Shown: positions 15,300-23,660 of the stretch, piece by piece
Position numbering within the stretch: the first letter of the stretch is position 1
How the letters are laid out: each line of letters opens with the position of its first letter
From: Chitinophagaceae bacterium UBA7600
GTDB lineage: Bacteria; Bacteroidota; Bacteroidia; Chitinophagales; Chitinophagaceae
DNA length: 24,032 bases
Assembly (NCBI GenBank): GCA_002478885.1
Contig: DLKC01000079.1
Coordinates: 1-24,032, forward strand
Direction of reading: 5' to 3'
Translations under genes and position numbers: made by a program
The notes under the pieces: model-generated
Databases searched by the model: none
What the model was told of the DNA's origin: nothing
The model's input: only the letters and a program-made list of their open reading frames with translations

Positions 15300-16142
15300 T
15301 TAATTACCGCCTTTCGCCAGTTCCCAGCCGATGATCGCGGTTTTTCTTGCCGGTCCCCACATGTAGCCACCAAAGTTGCCGCCGGCTTGTATCACGCGGT
15401 GACAAGGAATTAAATATGCCACGGGATTGCTACCGATAGCCGTACCAACGGCCCTTGCTGCGTTGGGGTTATCAATATGTTTTGCAATCTCGCCGTAAAT
15501 ACTCAATTGTCCCATTGGAATTTTCAACAGGGTTTGCCAAACCTTTAACTGGAAGGCGCTTCCTTTCAGGTGCAGTTTAACCTGTTGCAACTTGCTCCAG
15601 TCATCACGGAAAATATTCAGGGCATTTTGTTGCATAAGATCCACCACCTGATTGAAGTGTGCTTTTGGAAAATGATGCAGCAGGTCATGAAAGGCTTTTT
15701 CCTGTTCATCGGCAAAAGCCATGTAGCAAATGCCTTTCGCTGTAGATGCAACGATGATGTTTCCAAAAACTGTTTCAGCAAAGCTGTAGTTGATATAAAG
15801 ATTTTCGCCGCCGTTTTTGAATTCGCCGGGAGTCATGCCTTCGATGTTGATGAAAAGATCATGCAACCTTCCCGTGCCGGAAAGGCCTGTTTCAAAAGCC
15901 GCATCAAACAAGGTGCTGCCGGTTTCTTTCAATATGTTTTTAGCATACTCCACGCTGATGTATTGGAGGAATTTCTTCGGGCTTACTCCCGCCCAGTCCG
16001 TAAAAAGCCGCTGAAAATGGAATGGGCTCAGGTGCACTTTTTCCGCCACCTTATCAAGATCGGGTTGCTCTTTAAAATGTTGCTTAATGTATCCGATGGC
16101 GTCGGCAATGCGATCGAAATTGATGTGTTCCTGCGTATTCAT
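15300..16142 (-). CDS. AraC-type regulator fused to O6-methylguanine-DNA methyltransferase
   Basis: A 280-residue Ada-like fusion. Residues 5-107 form an AraC helix-turn-helix pair (LDKVAEKVHLSPFHFQRLF, then LFDAAFETGLSGTGRLHDLF). Residues 115-280 form a methylated-DNA:protein-cysteine methyltransferase domain with the acceptor Cys247 in LIPCHRVIQAGGNFGGY. The N-terminal zinc domain of E. coli Ada, whose methylated cysteine turns that protein into an activator, is absent. The protein may thus repair O6-alkylguanine and bind DNA but would need another activation route. The ATG at 16142 is chosen because a well-placed promoter ends about 20 bp upstream; the frame is open to 16301 but the extra residues are unlike the family. 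The VOC gene follows on the same strand. Confidence 0.92.
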   Translation of the reverse strand: MNTQEHINFDRIADAIGYIKQHFKEQPDLDKVAEKVHLSPFHFQRLFTDWAGVSPKKFLQYISVEYAKNILKETGSTLFDAAFETGLSGTGRLHDLFINIEGMTPGEFKNGGENLYINYSFAETVFGNIIVASTAKGICYMAFADEQEKAFHDLLHHFPKAHFNQVVDLMQQNALNIFRDDWSKLQQVKLHLKGSAFQLKVWQTLLKIPMGQLSIYGEIAKHIDNPNAARAVGTAIGSNPVAYLIPCHRVIQAGGNFGGYMWGPARKTAIIGWELAKGGN

Positions 16143-16160
16143 CCTGCTAAATTTATAACA

Positions 16161-16190
16161 CAAAAGTATACGGGATGCGTGCGCTGCAAA
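16161..16190 (-). promoter_or_regulatory. Promoter of the AraC-Ogt gene
   Basis: On the minus strand TTTG (16190-16187) and TACTTTTG (16168-16161) match both Bacteroidota promoter elements, with an 18-bp spacer. The start codon at 16142 is 18 bp past the -7 box, leaving a short leader. Confidence 0.65.
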
Positions 16191-16260
16191 ACCCGATACT
16201 TGCGCAATTGAAGTGTACGTGAATTTTGTTAACCGGCTACAGCAACTTTGGTCAACGCCG

Positions 16261-16273
16261 GTTGTGTCACTCA
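16261..16273 (+). repeat. C-variant copy of the dispersed repeat
   Basis: GTTGTGTCACTCA is identical over 13 bp to the minus-strand copy at 915-927. It begins inside the right arm of the AACCGGC/GCCGGTT inverted repeat. Two copies of this 13-mer are suggestive, not proof, of a family. Confidence 0.45.
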
Positions 16274-16349
16274 TACCAGGTTTCGGATCATGGGTGGGCA
16301 AACGCCGGCGCAGAAGCTACAGATGTTGCGACGTGCAATGCTCCTCAAT

Positions 16350-16387
16350 GCGATGCAGTACATAAGTGTATAATCCCGAATCGTTCC
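16350..16387 (-). repeat. B-variant copy of the dispersed repeat (B1)
   Basis: On the minus strand this reads GGAACGATTCGGGA, a 5-nt insert TTATA, then CACTTATGTACTGCATCGC. It shares GGAACGATTCGGGA and CAC-GTACTGCA-CGC with the copy at 21272, and the last 13 bases with the A copy at 12888. It lies between divergent genes. Confidence 0.7.
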
Positions 16388-16541
16388 TCCTGGGTCATGC
16401 GCAAGGGACAATGCCGTTTTTGCAAAAGCCCGGCACATATAAGCAAAATAATAACATGGGTTCCCTTAAACAATCGTTTTCGTAAAGTGGCCTGTTGCAG
16501 TATAATTCCCTTAATTTGTGCAGCCTTATAACGATTTAAAT

Positions 16542-18587
16542 ATGACAATGAAAACACTTTTGAAAGCGTGGCCGCTTTCATTGCTGATGATTGCTGCCTG
16601 CAATACGCCTGAAAGCACCGCAACGAACATGCCTGACCCGCTTGCTGCGCATATCGACAGCTCGGTCGACCCTTCGCAGGATTTTTTTCAATACGCCAAT
16701 GGTAAATGGTTTAAACAAAATCCCGTTCCGGCAAGCGAAAGAAGTAATGGGATTTTCCGCACGATACAAGACACGATCAACGACCAGGTAAAAAGAGTCT
16801 GCGAAGAATCTGCCAAAGCCAATGCCCCGGCGGGGAGTAATAAACAGAAGATCGGCGATTTTTATGCCAGCGGTATGGACACGCTGAGTATTGAAAAGGC
16901 AGGCATTACTCCATTGAAAGCAGAACTGGCAAAAATAGATTCGGTAACCGACCTCAGTTCCATGCTAACCGTAACAGCTCACCTGCATACCATCGGGTCG
17001 TCACCCTTGTTTAACTTTTATGTTGGGCAGGATGATAAGATAAGTTCAAAATATGCATTGCTGTTTGTACAGGGCGGCATAGGCCTTGGTGAACGTGGTT
17101 ATTATTTCGATAACGATGAGCGCACAAAAAATATCCGCAATGAATACAGTAAGCATATTCAGCAGTTGTTTTCGTTAACGGGTACTGACTCTGTAAAAGC
17201 GAAGGCAAATGCGGCGGCGATCATGAAGATTGAAACCGAGCTTGCATCGCACAGCCGTAAGCGTGCCGAGCTGCGCGATCCGCAGAAGAATTACAACAAA
17301 ATGACTGTTGCACAGTTCAGTAAGCTGGCACCGGGTATTGACTGGAACAACGTGCTATCCGCATTAAAAGTTTCCAATGCTGATACTGTTATTGTTGGCC
17401 AGCCGGAATTTTATTCGGCACTAAGCAGTACGCTTAAGAAATACTCCATCAGCGATTGGAAAGCTTACCTGGAATTTAAGCTCATCAACAGTTATGCGGG
17501 TTACCTCAACAAAGCCATCGATGATGAAGATTTTCATTTCTGGGGAACTATCATGAGTGGCGTAACAGAGCGCAAGCCGCGCTGGAAAACCATTGTAGAA
17601 AAAACCGACGGCTTTCTCGGTGAATTGATCGGGCAGGTATATGTGGCTGAATATTTGCCTAAAGGCTCTAAAGAAAAGCTGGAAGAGATCGGGAATAACA
17701 TCCGTGATGTGTATGCTGAGCATATCAAAAAGCTCGACTGGATGAGTGACTCCACCAAAGCAAAGGCGCTTAATAAATTGTCGAAGATCATCATGAAAGT
17801 GGGTTATCCCGACAAGTGGAAAGACCTCAGCGCTTTGCAAATTGATCGTGCTGCATATGCAGCAAATGTTATAGCAGCAAAAACCTGGTATTACAATTTT
17901 ATGCTGTCAAAGTTTGGCAAGCCGGTCGACCGCACAGAATGGGATATGACGCCGCAGACATACAATGCTTACTACAATCCAAGCAATAACGAAATTGTTG
18001 TGCCTGCCTGCAACATTATTGTTCCCGGTTTTGAAGGCCGTTTGCCCGACGACGCCGTCTTGTATGGTATAATCGGCGGCTCCACTTTTGGACACGAAAT
18101 AACGCATGGCTTCGATGACCAGGGCAGCCAGTACGACGAACTGGGCAACCTCAGCAACTGGTGGACGAAAGAAGACCGTGATAAATTTGTTCAGAAAACA
18201 AAACTCATCGTTAAGCAATTCAATGGCTATACCATGCTCGATAGCGTGCACCTCAATGGCGATGCCACGCAGGGTGAGAATATTGCCGACCTTGGCGGCG
18301 TGATCATGGGTTACGAAGCGTTCAAGAAAACAGACCAGTACAAAAACAATGTAGTCATTGGTGGCCTCAAACCCGACCAACGATATTTTCTTGCATATGC
18401 CTATGCATGGATGGTGGATACAAAACCTGAATCAATCGCCATGCAGATAAGAGTCGATGAACATGCGCCTGAGCAATACCGCGTTAACGGTCCACTGAGC
18501 AACGTGCCTGATTTTTACAAAGCCTTTGGCATAAAACCCGGCAAACCCATGTATGCAGCCGACAGCCTGCGGGTTGCCATCTGGTAA
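16542..18587 (+). CDS. M13-family zinc metallopeptidase, lipoprotein
   Basis: A 681-residue neprilysin/PepO-like endopeptidase that cleaves short peptides. The N terminus is a lipoprotein signal with lipobox IAAC (Cys20), so the enzyme is probably anchored on the periplasmic side or at the surface. DPSQDFFQYANGKWFKQNP matches the M13 N-terminal signature. Zinc ligands are His518 and His522 in HEITH and Glu579 in ENIADLGG, with Asp583 completing the ExxxD motif. NAYYNPSNNEIVVPA precedes the active site and holds the substrate-binding NAY. The C terminus VRVDEHAPEQYRVNGPLSN-like region is seen near residue 640-655. The ATG at 16542 (or 16548) directly begins the signal peptide; an upstream start at 16518 is less likely. 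Length is normal for M13. A terminator follows 20 bp after the stop. Confidence 0.96.
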   Translation: MTMKTLLKAWPLSLLMIAACNTPESTATNMPDPLAAHIDSSVDPSQDFFQYANGKWFKQNPVPASERSNGIFRTIQDTINDQVKRVCEESAKANAPAGSNKQKIGDFYASGMDTLSIEKAGITPLKAELAKIDSVTDLSSMLTVTAHLHTIGSSPLFNFYVGQDDKISSKYALLFVQGGIGLGERGYYFDNDERTKNIRNEYSKHIQQLFSLTGTDSVKAKANAAAIMKIETELASHSRKRAELRDPQKNYNKMTVAQFSKLAPGIDWNNVLSALKVSNADTVIVGQPEFYSALSSTLKKYSISDWKAYLEFKLINSYAGYLNKAIDDEDFHFWGTIMSGVTERKPRWKTIVEKTDGFLGELIGQVYVAEYLPKGSKEKLEEIGNNIRDVYAEHIKKLDWMSDSTKAKALNKLSKIIMKVGYPDKWKDLSALQIDRAAYAANVIAAKTWYYNFMLSKFGKPVDRTEWDMTPQTYNAYYNPSNNEIVVPACNIIVPGFEGRLPDDAVLYGIIGGSTFGHEITHGFDDQGSQYDELGNLSNWWTKEDRDKFVQKTKLIVKQFNGYTMLDSVHLNGDATQGENIADLGGVIMGYEAFKKTDQYKNNVVIGGLKPDQRYFLAYAYAWMVDTKPESIAMQIRVDEHAPEQYRVNGPLSNVPDFYKAFGIKPGKPMYAADSLRVAIW

Positions 18588-18607
18588 AAGATTTTTGCTT
18601 TATAAAA

Positions 18608-18641
18608 AAACTCCGTGCTTGTTGTAACGCGGAGTTTTTTT
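18608..18641 (+). terminator. Rho-independent terminator of the M13 gene
   Basis: A 10-bp stem, AAACTCCGTG with CGCGGAGTTT (one G-U pair), a 10-nt loop and a T-run to 18641. A second hairpin, ACCCGG-CCA-CCGGGT (18646-18660), follows at once, then the A repeat copy 35 bp beyond the T-run. Confidence 0.93.
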
Positions 18642-18668
18642 ATGTACCCGGCCACCGGGTCTATGGGC

Positions 18669-18694
18669 AGCTTCGTTGCGTCGCACACTTGTAC
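18669..18694 (+). repeat. Dispersed intergenic repeat, A copy R7
   Basis: The core at 18676-18694 is a perfect TTGCGTCGCACACTTGTAC. With its AGCTTCG lead it matches R1 (807-832) at 25 of 26 bases. It is 3' of the M13 gene, in the same orientation, and 25 bp from the 3' end of the convergent glucosidase gene. Confidence 0.88.
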
Positions 18695-18718
18695 CGTAGC
18701 ACAGCATGCAGCAAAACA

Positions 18719-21208
18719 CTACCAGCCGATGCTTATTTCCTTTGAATCGTTTTCAATGGTAAAAACTTTAACCTGCGGTGCAGGTATTGTGTTTAGCAGT
18801 GTTTGGTAATACTGCTTATCATACACATCATCGAGGTTGTCGAGCGGGTTCAGGAGCCTTGCCGTTGTGTTAAGCACACTGCAGGGATGATTGCCTGCGG
18901 AGATATTGTTCATTGCATCATCAAAGCCGTGTAAAATGAATTGTATATGCCTGAACTGTGAAGTATAGCTCCCTTCCTGTTGCTGCAGTGCGATCTTTTT
19001 GTGCCGGGGGTCAAAGACTATATTTCTCCTGCAAAATATTCCCTTGCTGTAGTCAAGTGATTTGCCATCGTCTTCGTAATAAGTAAAGCTGTTCTTATCA
19101 ACGCCATTGTAAACATACACGTACAAAGTGTCTGACGGTTTTTCTTTTGTTGACTGCACAAGGCTTTGCATAGGAATAACCGACGATGCCTTTACATAAA
19201 CCGGCAACTGGTATATGGGAAACTCCTTTGCGTAGGTTTTTTCGCCATCGGTTACCTCGTCGGTGTACAGGTCGAACCATGTTCCTTTCGGCAGGTAATA
19301 TTGCTTACTCTTTTCCTGGCTGGTAACGGGAACAACCAACAAGGCATCACCAAACAGAAACTCGTACTGGAAAAGATTGTCATAGACCTTTTCATCAAAC
19401 GGGTGATCGATGCATAAACTTCTTGCGATGGGCATGCCTGTTTGTGAAGCTTCATAAAACTTTGCGTAGATGTAGGGCATCAAACGGTAACGGAGTTCAA
19501 TATATGTTTTAGATATTCCTTCAGCCTCTTCGCCATAAGCCCAGGGCTCATTGGCAGCGGCATAAGCTTCGCGGTGATTACGAACAAAAGGAGAGAAGAC
19601 ACCTACTTCCACCCAGCGTTTGTAAAGCTCTTTGTTTCCATCGCCGATATAGCCGCCGAGATCGGGCCCGACAAATGGAATACCTGACAAACTCATTTGC
19701 GTATTTAATAACTGGCCCAATAACAAGTGCTCGTCTTTTGCCTGGTTATCGCCGCTCCATACTGCCGCATAACGTTGCACGCCGGCGAAAGCAGAACGGG
19801 TAAGAATAAACGGCCTCGTATGCTGCATATTTTGCAAGGCAGCTTCATAAGAAGCCCTTGCCATTTGCATACCATATACATTTCTAGCTTCTGTTGTGCC
19901 GGCTTTTCTTCCGTCGAAATCAAATACGACATTGTCGGGAATGTACTGGCCTGAGACTGCCGGTTCATTCATATCGTTCCAATAGCCGTTGATGCCGGCA
20001 TTTGCATACACTTTCATTTTGTTGCTCCACCAGCTTCTTCCTTTCTGCGAGGTAAAGTCTACGAAATGATCAAGGCTTGGATCGATCGGGGCCGTGTATA
20101 AACTACCGTCACTGTATTTCAGGTAAACATCTTTTTGTAACCCGTCTGTGTGCGCTTCATAACTGCTGTCGAGTTTAATGCCGGGGTTTACGGAAGCTGT
20201 CAGTTCGATGTTGAGCTTATTTAATGTGTCAGCAAGGCCTTTCATGTCAGGGAAGCGTTGCGTATTAAAACGGAATGGCTCATAGTCCTGCAGGTAATCG
20301 GCGTCAAGCACCACGCAATCGATGGGGATTTTCTTCTGGCGGAAAGTTGTTGCAATCCATAAGGCTTTGCTTTGCGGGTAATAGCTGCAGCGGGACTGAT
20401 GGTAACCCATGCTCCACACAGGCGGCATCTGCATCCTGCCTGTTAATGAAGTGTAGTGGCCGAGTATGTTTCCTATGTTTTTGTCGTAGATAAAGAAGTA
20501 ATCCGCATCGCCGCTTTCAAAGCTTGCAGAAGTAAAACTGGTGTTGGCATTGCCAAAATTGAAATAAGCTTTTGCACTGTTGTCGTAAAACATGCCGTAC
20601 ACCTGGTTGTGGTGAATGCCTATATAAAAAGGCACACTGATATACATCGGTACACGCGGATCGCCATATTTATAATTGTCTGTGTTCCATAAAGTGATGC
20701 CCATGCCTCTTTTGTCGAGGTTGCCAAGAGATTCTCCCATGCCAACAAAACGTTCGCCTTCCTGCAGTTTTTTATACAGGGTTACCTTGTCACCGTTAAA
20801 ACTGGTGCCGAGGCCATTGCCTGAAACGTCTTCATTGATGCTGTTCCCGCTTTTGTCTTTGAAGATGATGCGAAAGAATGGCGCTTTTTCTATTACCGCC
20901 GTAATCGCTTTGGTGGAGAGTATGATTTCGTTGCCTTTGTCTTCAATGCTTATGTCGTTGAAGAGAGGCATATCGTTGCTGACGAGCGCATAGGAAAAAT
21001 TGTCAATGTTTTTATTTTGGGAGACTCTTACGCGGATGATATTATCGTTGTAAGCGTGCACGTCAAAAATAGCGTTGGTCGCTTTGCCTTCTATACCGGA
21101 TGCGACTTTTTTATAGGATATTATTTTGCCAACAGTAAGCTGAGCGTAAGATGTAACAGTGTTTATACAAATGAGCAGCGTTAGTACTGTATGGATTTTT
21201 TTGTGCAT
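18719..21208 (-). CDS. Secreted glycoside hydrolase family 31 alpha-glucosidase
   Basis: An 829-residue retaining alpha-glycosidase that would release alpha-linked glucose or a related sugar outside the cytoplasm. A signal peptide covers residues 1-23 (to TSYAQ). The GH31 N-terminal beta domain runs to about 255, then the barrel starts near MPPVWSMGYHQSRCSYY (261-277). The nucleophile is Asp412 in YWNDMNEPAV and the acid/base is Asp487 in VWSGDNQ. RSAFAGVQRYAAVWSGD is the usual segment linking the two, and the C-terminal beta domains carry FGDALLVVPV. The long frame opens at 21382, but its extra 58 residues are unlike a signal peptide and run through a repeat copy, so I start at the ATG 21208; ATG 21217 is an alternative. 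Substrate preference (glucose, xylose) is not resolved. No SusC/SusD pair is adjacent. Confidence 0.95.
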   Translation of the reverse strand: MHKKIHTVLTLLICINTVTSYAQLTVGKIISYKKVASGIEGKATNAIFDVHAYNDNIIRVRVSQNKNIDNFSYALVSNDMPLFNDISIEDKGNEIILSTKAITAVIEKAPFFRIIFKDKSGNSINEDVSGNGLGTSFNGDKVTLYKKLQEGERFVGMGESLGNLDKRGMGITLWNTDNYKYGDPRVPMYISVPFYIGIHHNQVYGMFYDNSAKAYFNFGNANTSFTSASFESGDADYFFIYDKNIGNILGHYTSLTGRMQMPPVWSMGYHQSRCSYYPQSKALWIATTFRQKKIPIDCVVLDADYLQDYEPFRFNTQRFPDMKGLADTLNKLNIELTASVNPGIKLDSSYEAHTDGLQKDVYLKYSDGSLYTAPIDPSLDHFVDFTSQKGRSWWSNKMKVYANAGINGYWNDMNEPAVSGQYIPDNVVFDFDGRKAGTTEARNVYGMQMARASYEAALQNMQHTRPFILTRSAFAGVQRYAAVWSGDNQAKDEHLLLGQLLNTQMSLSGIPFVGPDLGGYIGDGNKELYKRWVEVGVFSPFVRNHREAYAAANEPWAYGEEAEGISKTYIELRYRLMPYIYAKFYEASQTGMPIARSLCIDHPFDEKVYDNLFQYEFLFGDALLVVPVTSQEKSKQYYLPKGTWFDLYTDEVTDGEKTYAKEFPIYQLPVYVKASSVIPMQSLVQSTKEKPSDTLYVYVYNGVDKNSFTYYEDDGKSLDYSKGIFCRRNIVFDPRHKKIALQQQEGSYTSQFRHIQFILHGFDDAMNNISAGNHPCSVLNTTARLLNPLDNLDDVYDKQYYQTLLNTIPAPQVKVFTIENDSKEISIGW

Positions 21209-21271
21209 GGCAATCATGCTGATGAAGATAAGCTTTTTTGCCAGCGCCCAAATGGAGGGCCGCTGCATATA

Positions 21272-21304
21272 GCGTTGCAGTACAAGAGTGTCCCGAATCG
21301 TTCC
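21272..21304 (-). repeat. B-variant copy of the dispersed repeat (B2)
   Basis: On the minus strand GGAACGATTCGGGA is followed directly by CACTCTTGTACTGCAACGC, without the 5-nt insert of the copy at 16350. The second half equals the 3' half of the A consensus. It is 3' of the Tex gene in that gene's orientation and upstream of the glucosidase start. Confidence 0.72.
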
Positions 21305-21425
21305 TGCCGGGGCAAGTACACCTTCCACCAGTGGCAATGGCGGGAACAAAAGAACGCATTGGATATCGGTGTTGCTAAACAATGGTTCGTTCGTGTTTCG
21401 CAGCCCGCCGTTTGCCAGCCTTAAC

Positions 21426-23660
21426 TTACTTTCCGAATTTCTTCTTCAACATGCTCAATGCATCGTTCATGTTCATGCCGCCCAGGTCGGCTGCTTTTTT
21501 TTGAGGCTGCGGTTTAAATCCCGGGCGTTGCTGCTTTGCAGGCGCATCCTGTGTTTGCTTAATGGAAAGCGCAATGCGTTTACGCATGCGATCGACCTCG
21601 AGCACTTTTACCTGCACTTTGTCGTTGAGCTTTAAAGCCTCGTTTGGGTCGGTAATATAACGGTGCGAAATCTCGCTCACATGCACCAGGCCATCCTGCT
21701 TAACACCAATGTCGATGAATGCGCCAAAACGGGTGAGGTTGGTCACGACACCGGGTACCACCATGCCCACCTGCACGTCGTCGATGGAATAGATGTTTGC
21801 GAATTCAAACTGCGTTACCTCGCTCCGGGGATCGAGACCGGGTTTTTTTAATTCGCTGAGAATATCTTTTATCGTAAGCTCGCCAAACTGTTCGGTTACA
21901 AATTGTTTTGTATCGATCTTGCTGATGAACGCTTCATTGCCAATCAGCGATTGCACTGTTGTGCCGAGCTTTGCTGCCATCGATTCAACAAGACCGTATG
22001 CTTCGGGATGTACCGCGCTTGCATCAAGGGGGTTTGAGCCATCTTTAATGCGCAAGAACCCCGCGCACTGCTCATAAGCCTTTGCACCAAGGCGGGGCAC
22101 TTTTAATAGTTGTCCGCGCGTTGCAAACTTTTCGTTTTCGTTCCTGAACTTAATGATATTCTCTGCCAGTGTTGCACCGATGCCACTCACATAGCTCAGT
22201 AAATGTTTGCTTGCCGTGTTTAAATTCACGCCGACTGCGTTCACACAACTCACTACCGTCTGATCGAGTTTTTCCTTAAGCCTCGACTGGTTCACATCGT
22301 GCTGGTACTGGCCAACACCAATGCTTTTTGGATCGATCTTCACGAGTTCAGCCAGCGGGTCCATCAATCTTCTTCCGATGCTGACCGAGCCACGCACGGT
22401 AACATCATGCGCGGGAAATTCTTCCCTCGCTGTTTCCGATGCCGAGTATACAGAAGCGCCGTCTTCATTCACCAGGAACAAAGGCAGACCAAGGTCCAGT
22501 TTTTTGATAAACTGTTCCGTTTCCCTGCCCGCGGTTCCATCACCAATGGCAAAAGCTTCGGTACGGTATTGTACCACCAGTGAGCGGATTTTGTGTTCTG
22601 CATCATAGAGCTTACCGGGTTCATGAATGTAGATGACATCATTATGCAGCAGTTCGCCTTTTTCATCAAGGCAAACCACTTTGCAACCTGTTCTGTAGCC
22701 CGGGTCGATGGCCAGTATTTTCTTGCTGCCCAATGGCGAACTTAGTAACAATTGCCGCAGGTTTTCTGCGAATACATTGATCGCTTCTTCATCTGCTTTT
22801 TGTTTGAGCATGGTCCTGAATTCAGATTCAAGGCTCGGCTGCAACAGGCGGCGGTACGCATCTTTAATCGCTTTGCGGATATGATCGCCTGAAGGCGTGA
22901 GACCTTTTACATATAGTTGTTCGATTATGTACAATGCATCTTCTTCCACCGGGGCAATACTCATGCGCAGAAAACCCTCTAAAAATCCACGCAGCACTGC
23001 AAGCATCCTGTGCGATGGGATTTTTGCAACAGGCTCATTAAAATCAAAATAGTCTTTGAATTTGCTGCCTTCTGTTTCTTTATCAGCCAGCACTTTACTC
23101 TGCACCGTTGCTTTATCTTCAAACAGCCTGCGCATTTTAGCACGCACCTGTGCATCTTCATTCACCAATTCCGCGATAATATCCCTGGCGCCCTGTAATG
23201 CTTCATCGGCAGTTGTTATTTTTTCGTTCAGGTAACTGGCAGCCTCGGTGTTAATATCCATTTGCTTTTGTTCAAGCATCAATGTGGCAAGCGGTTCAAG
23301 CCCGTTCTCCCTTGCAGCCTGCGCTTTCGTTTTGCGTTTGGGCTTATAAGGCAGGTAAATATCTTCGAGTTCGGCAATCGTTAGGGCCTTGTTTATTTTG
23401 TCCTGCAGCGCATCGGTCAGCTTGCCCTGTTCCGTAATCGTTTTTTCTATAAAGGCCTTGCGCTCATCAAATTCTTTCAAGGCCTTTGCCTCATCCTGCA
23501 CCTGCTGGATCTGCACTTCATCCAGCGCGCCCGTTTTGTCTTTACGGTAACGGGCAATAAACGGAATGGTGGCGCCTTCTTCCAGCAGTTGCAGCACGGC
23601 TTCCGCCTGTGCCGGGCGGATATTCATTTTAAATGCAATGGTATTGCTATATGCAGACAT
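21426..23660 (-). CDS. tex: Tex-family RNA-binding transcriptional accessory protein
   Basis: A 744-residue cytosolic protein of the Tex/Spt6 type, which binds nucleic acid and affects transcription elongation. The domain order is complete. The N-terminal helical region contains ATIPFIARYRKDKTGALDE (30-48). A YqgF/RNase H-like domain begins ILAIDPGYRTGCKVV (315-329), and helix-hairpin-helix motifs lie near LLSYVSGIGATLAENI (487-502) and LLKVPRLGAKAYEQCAGF (518-535). An S1 domain at 631-701 starts VGMVVPGVVTNLTRFGAFID and includes HVSEIS. A basic, Gln/Pro-rich tail ends MLKKKFGK. Length is normal for Tex. The ATG at 23660 is the first in frame with the conserved N terminus. No -7 promoter box is obvious upstream. 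Confidence 0.96.
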   Translation of the reverse strand: MSAYSNTIAFKMNIRPAQAEAVLQLLEEGATIPFIARYRKDKTGALDEVQIQQVQDEAKALKEFDERKAFIEKTITEQGKLTDALQDKINKALTIAELEDIYLPYKPKRKTKAQAARENGLEPLATLMLEQKQMDINTEAASYLNEKITTADEALQGARDIIAELVNEDAQVRAKMRRLFEDKATVQSKVLADKETEGSKFKDYFDFNEPVAKIPSHRMLAVLRGFLEGFLRMSIAPVEEDALYIIEQLYVKGLTPSGDHIRKAIKDAYRRLLQPSLESEFRTMLKQKADEEAINVFAENLRQLLLSSPLGSKKILAIDPGYRTGCKVVCLDEKGELLHNDVIYIHEPGKLYDAEHKIRSLVVQYRTEAFAIGDGTAGRETEQFIKKLDLGLPLFLVNEDGASVYSASETAREEFPAHDVTVRGSVSIGRRLMDPLAELVKIDPKSIGVGQYQHDVNQSRLKEKLDQTVVSCVNAVGVNLNTASKHLLSYVSGIGATLAENIIKFRNENEKFATRGQLLKVPRLGAKAYEQCAGFLRIKDGSNPLDASAVHPEAYGLVESMAAKLGTTVQSLIGNEAFISKIDTKQFVTEQFGELTIKDILSELKKPGLDPRSEVTQFEFANIYSIDDVQVGMVVPGVVTNLTRFGAFIDIGVKQDGLVHVSEISHRYITDPNEALKLNDKVQVKVLEVDRMRKRIALSIKQTQDAPAKQQRPGFKPQPQKKAADLGGMNMNDALSMLKKKFGK

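Larger units (their letters stand above)
16143..16541. other. Divergent intergenic region rich in repeat copies
   Basis: No gene is seen in these 399 bp between the AraC-Ogt and M13 starts. The region holds the AraC-Ogt promoter (16161-16190), an AACCGGC/GCCGGTT inverted repeat (16231-16237 and 16257-16263), a C-variant repeat copy (16261), a possible degenerate A copy beginning TTGCGACG (16326), and a B-variant copy (16350-16387). The M13 promoter is not clear; TTAATTTG (16511-16518) is one base off the -7 consensus. Confidence 0.65.

Noticed and set aside
15570..16211. Plus-strand open frame of 213 codons opposite the AraC-Ogt gene
   Set aside because: Antisense shadow of a well-supported gene; no domain, no plausible start signal.
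16511..16518. M13 promoter at TTAATTTG
   Set aside because: One base off the -7 consensus and no -33 element at the right distance; mentioned only as a weak candidate.
21218..21382. N-terminal extension of the GH31 protein by up to 58 residues
   Set aside because: It would place an unrelated segment before an obvious signal peptide and runs through a B-variant repeat copy.
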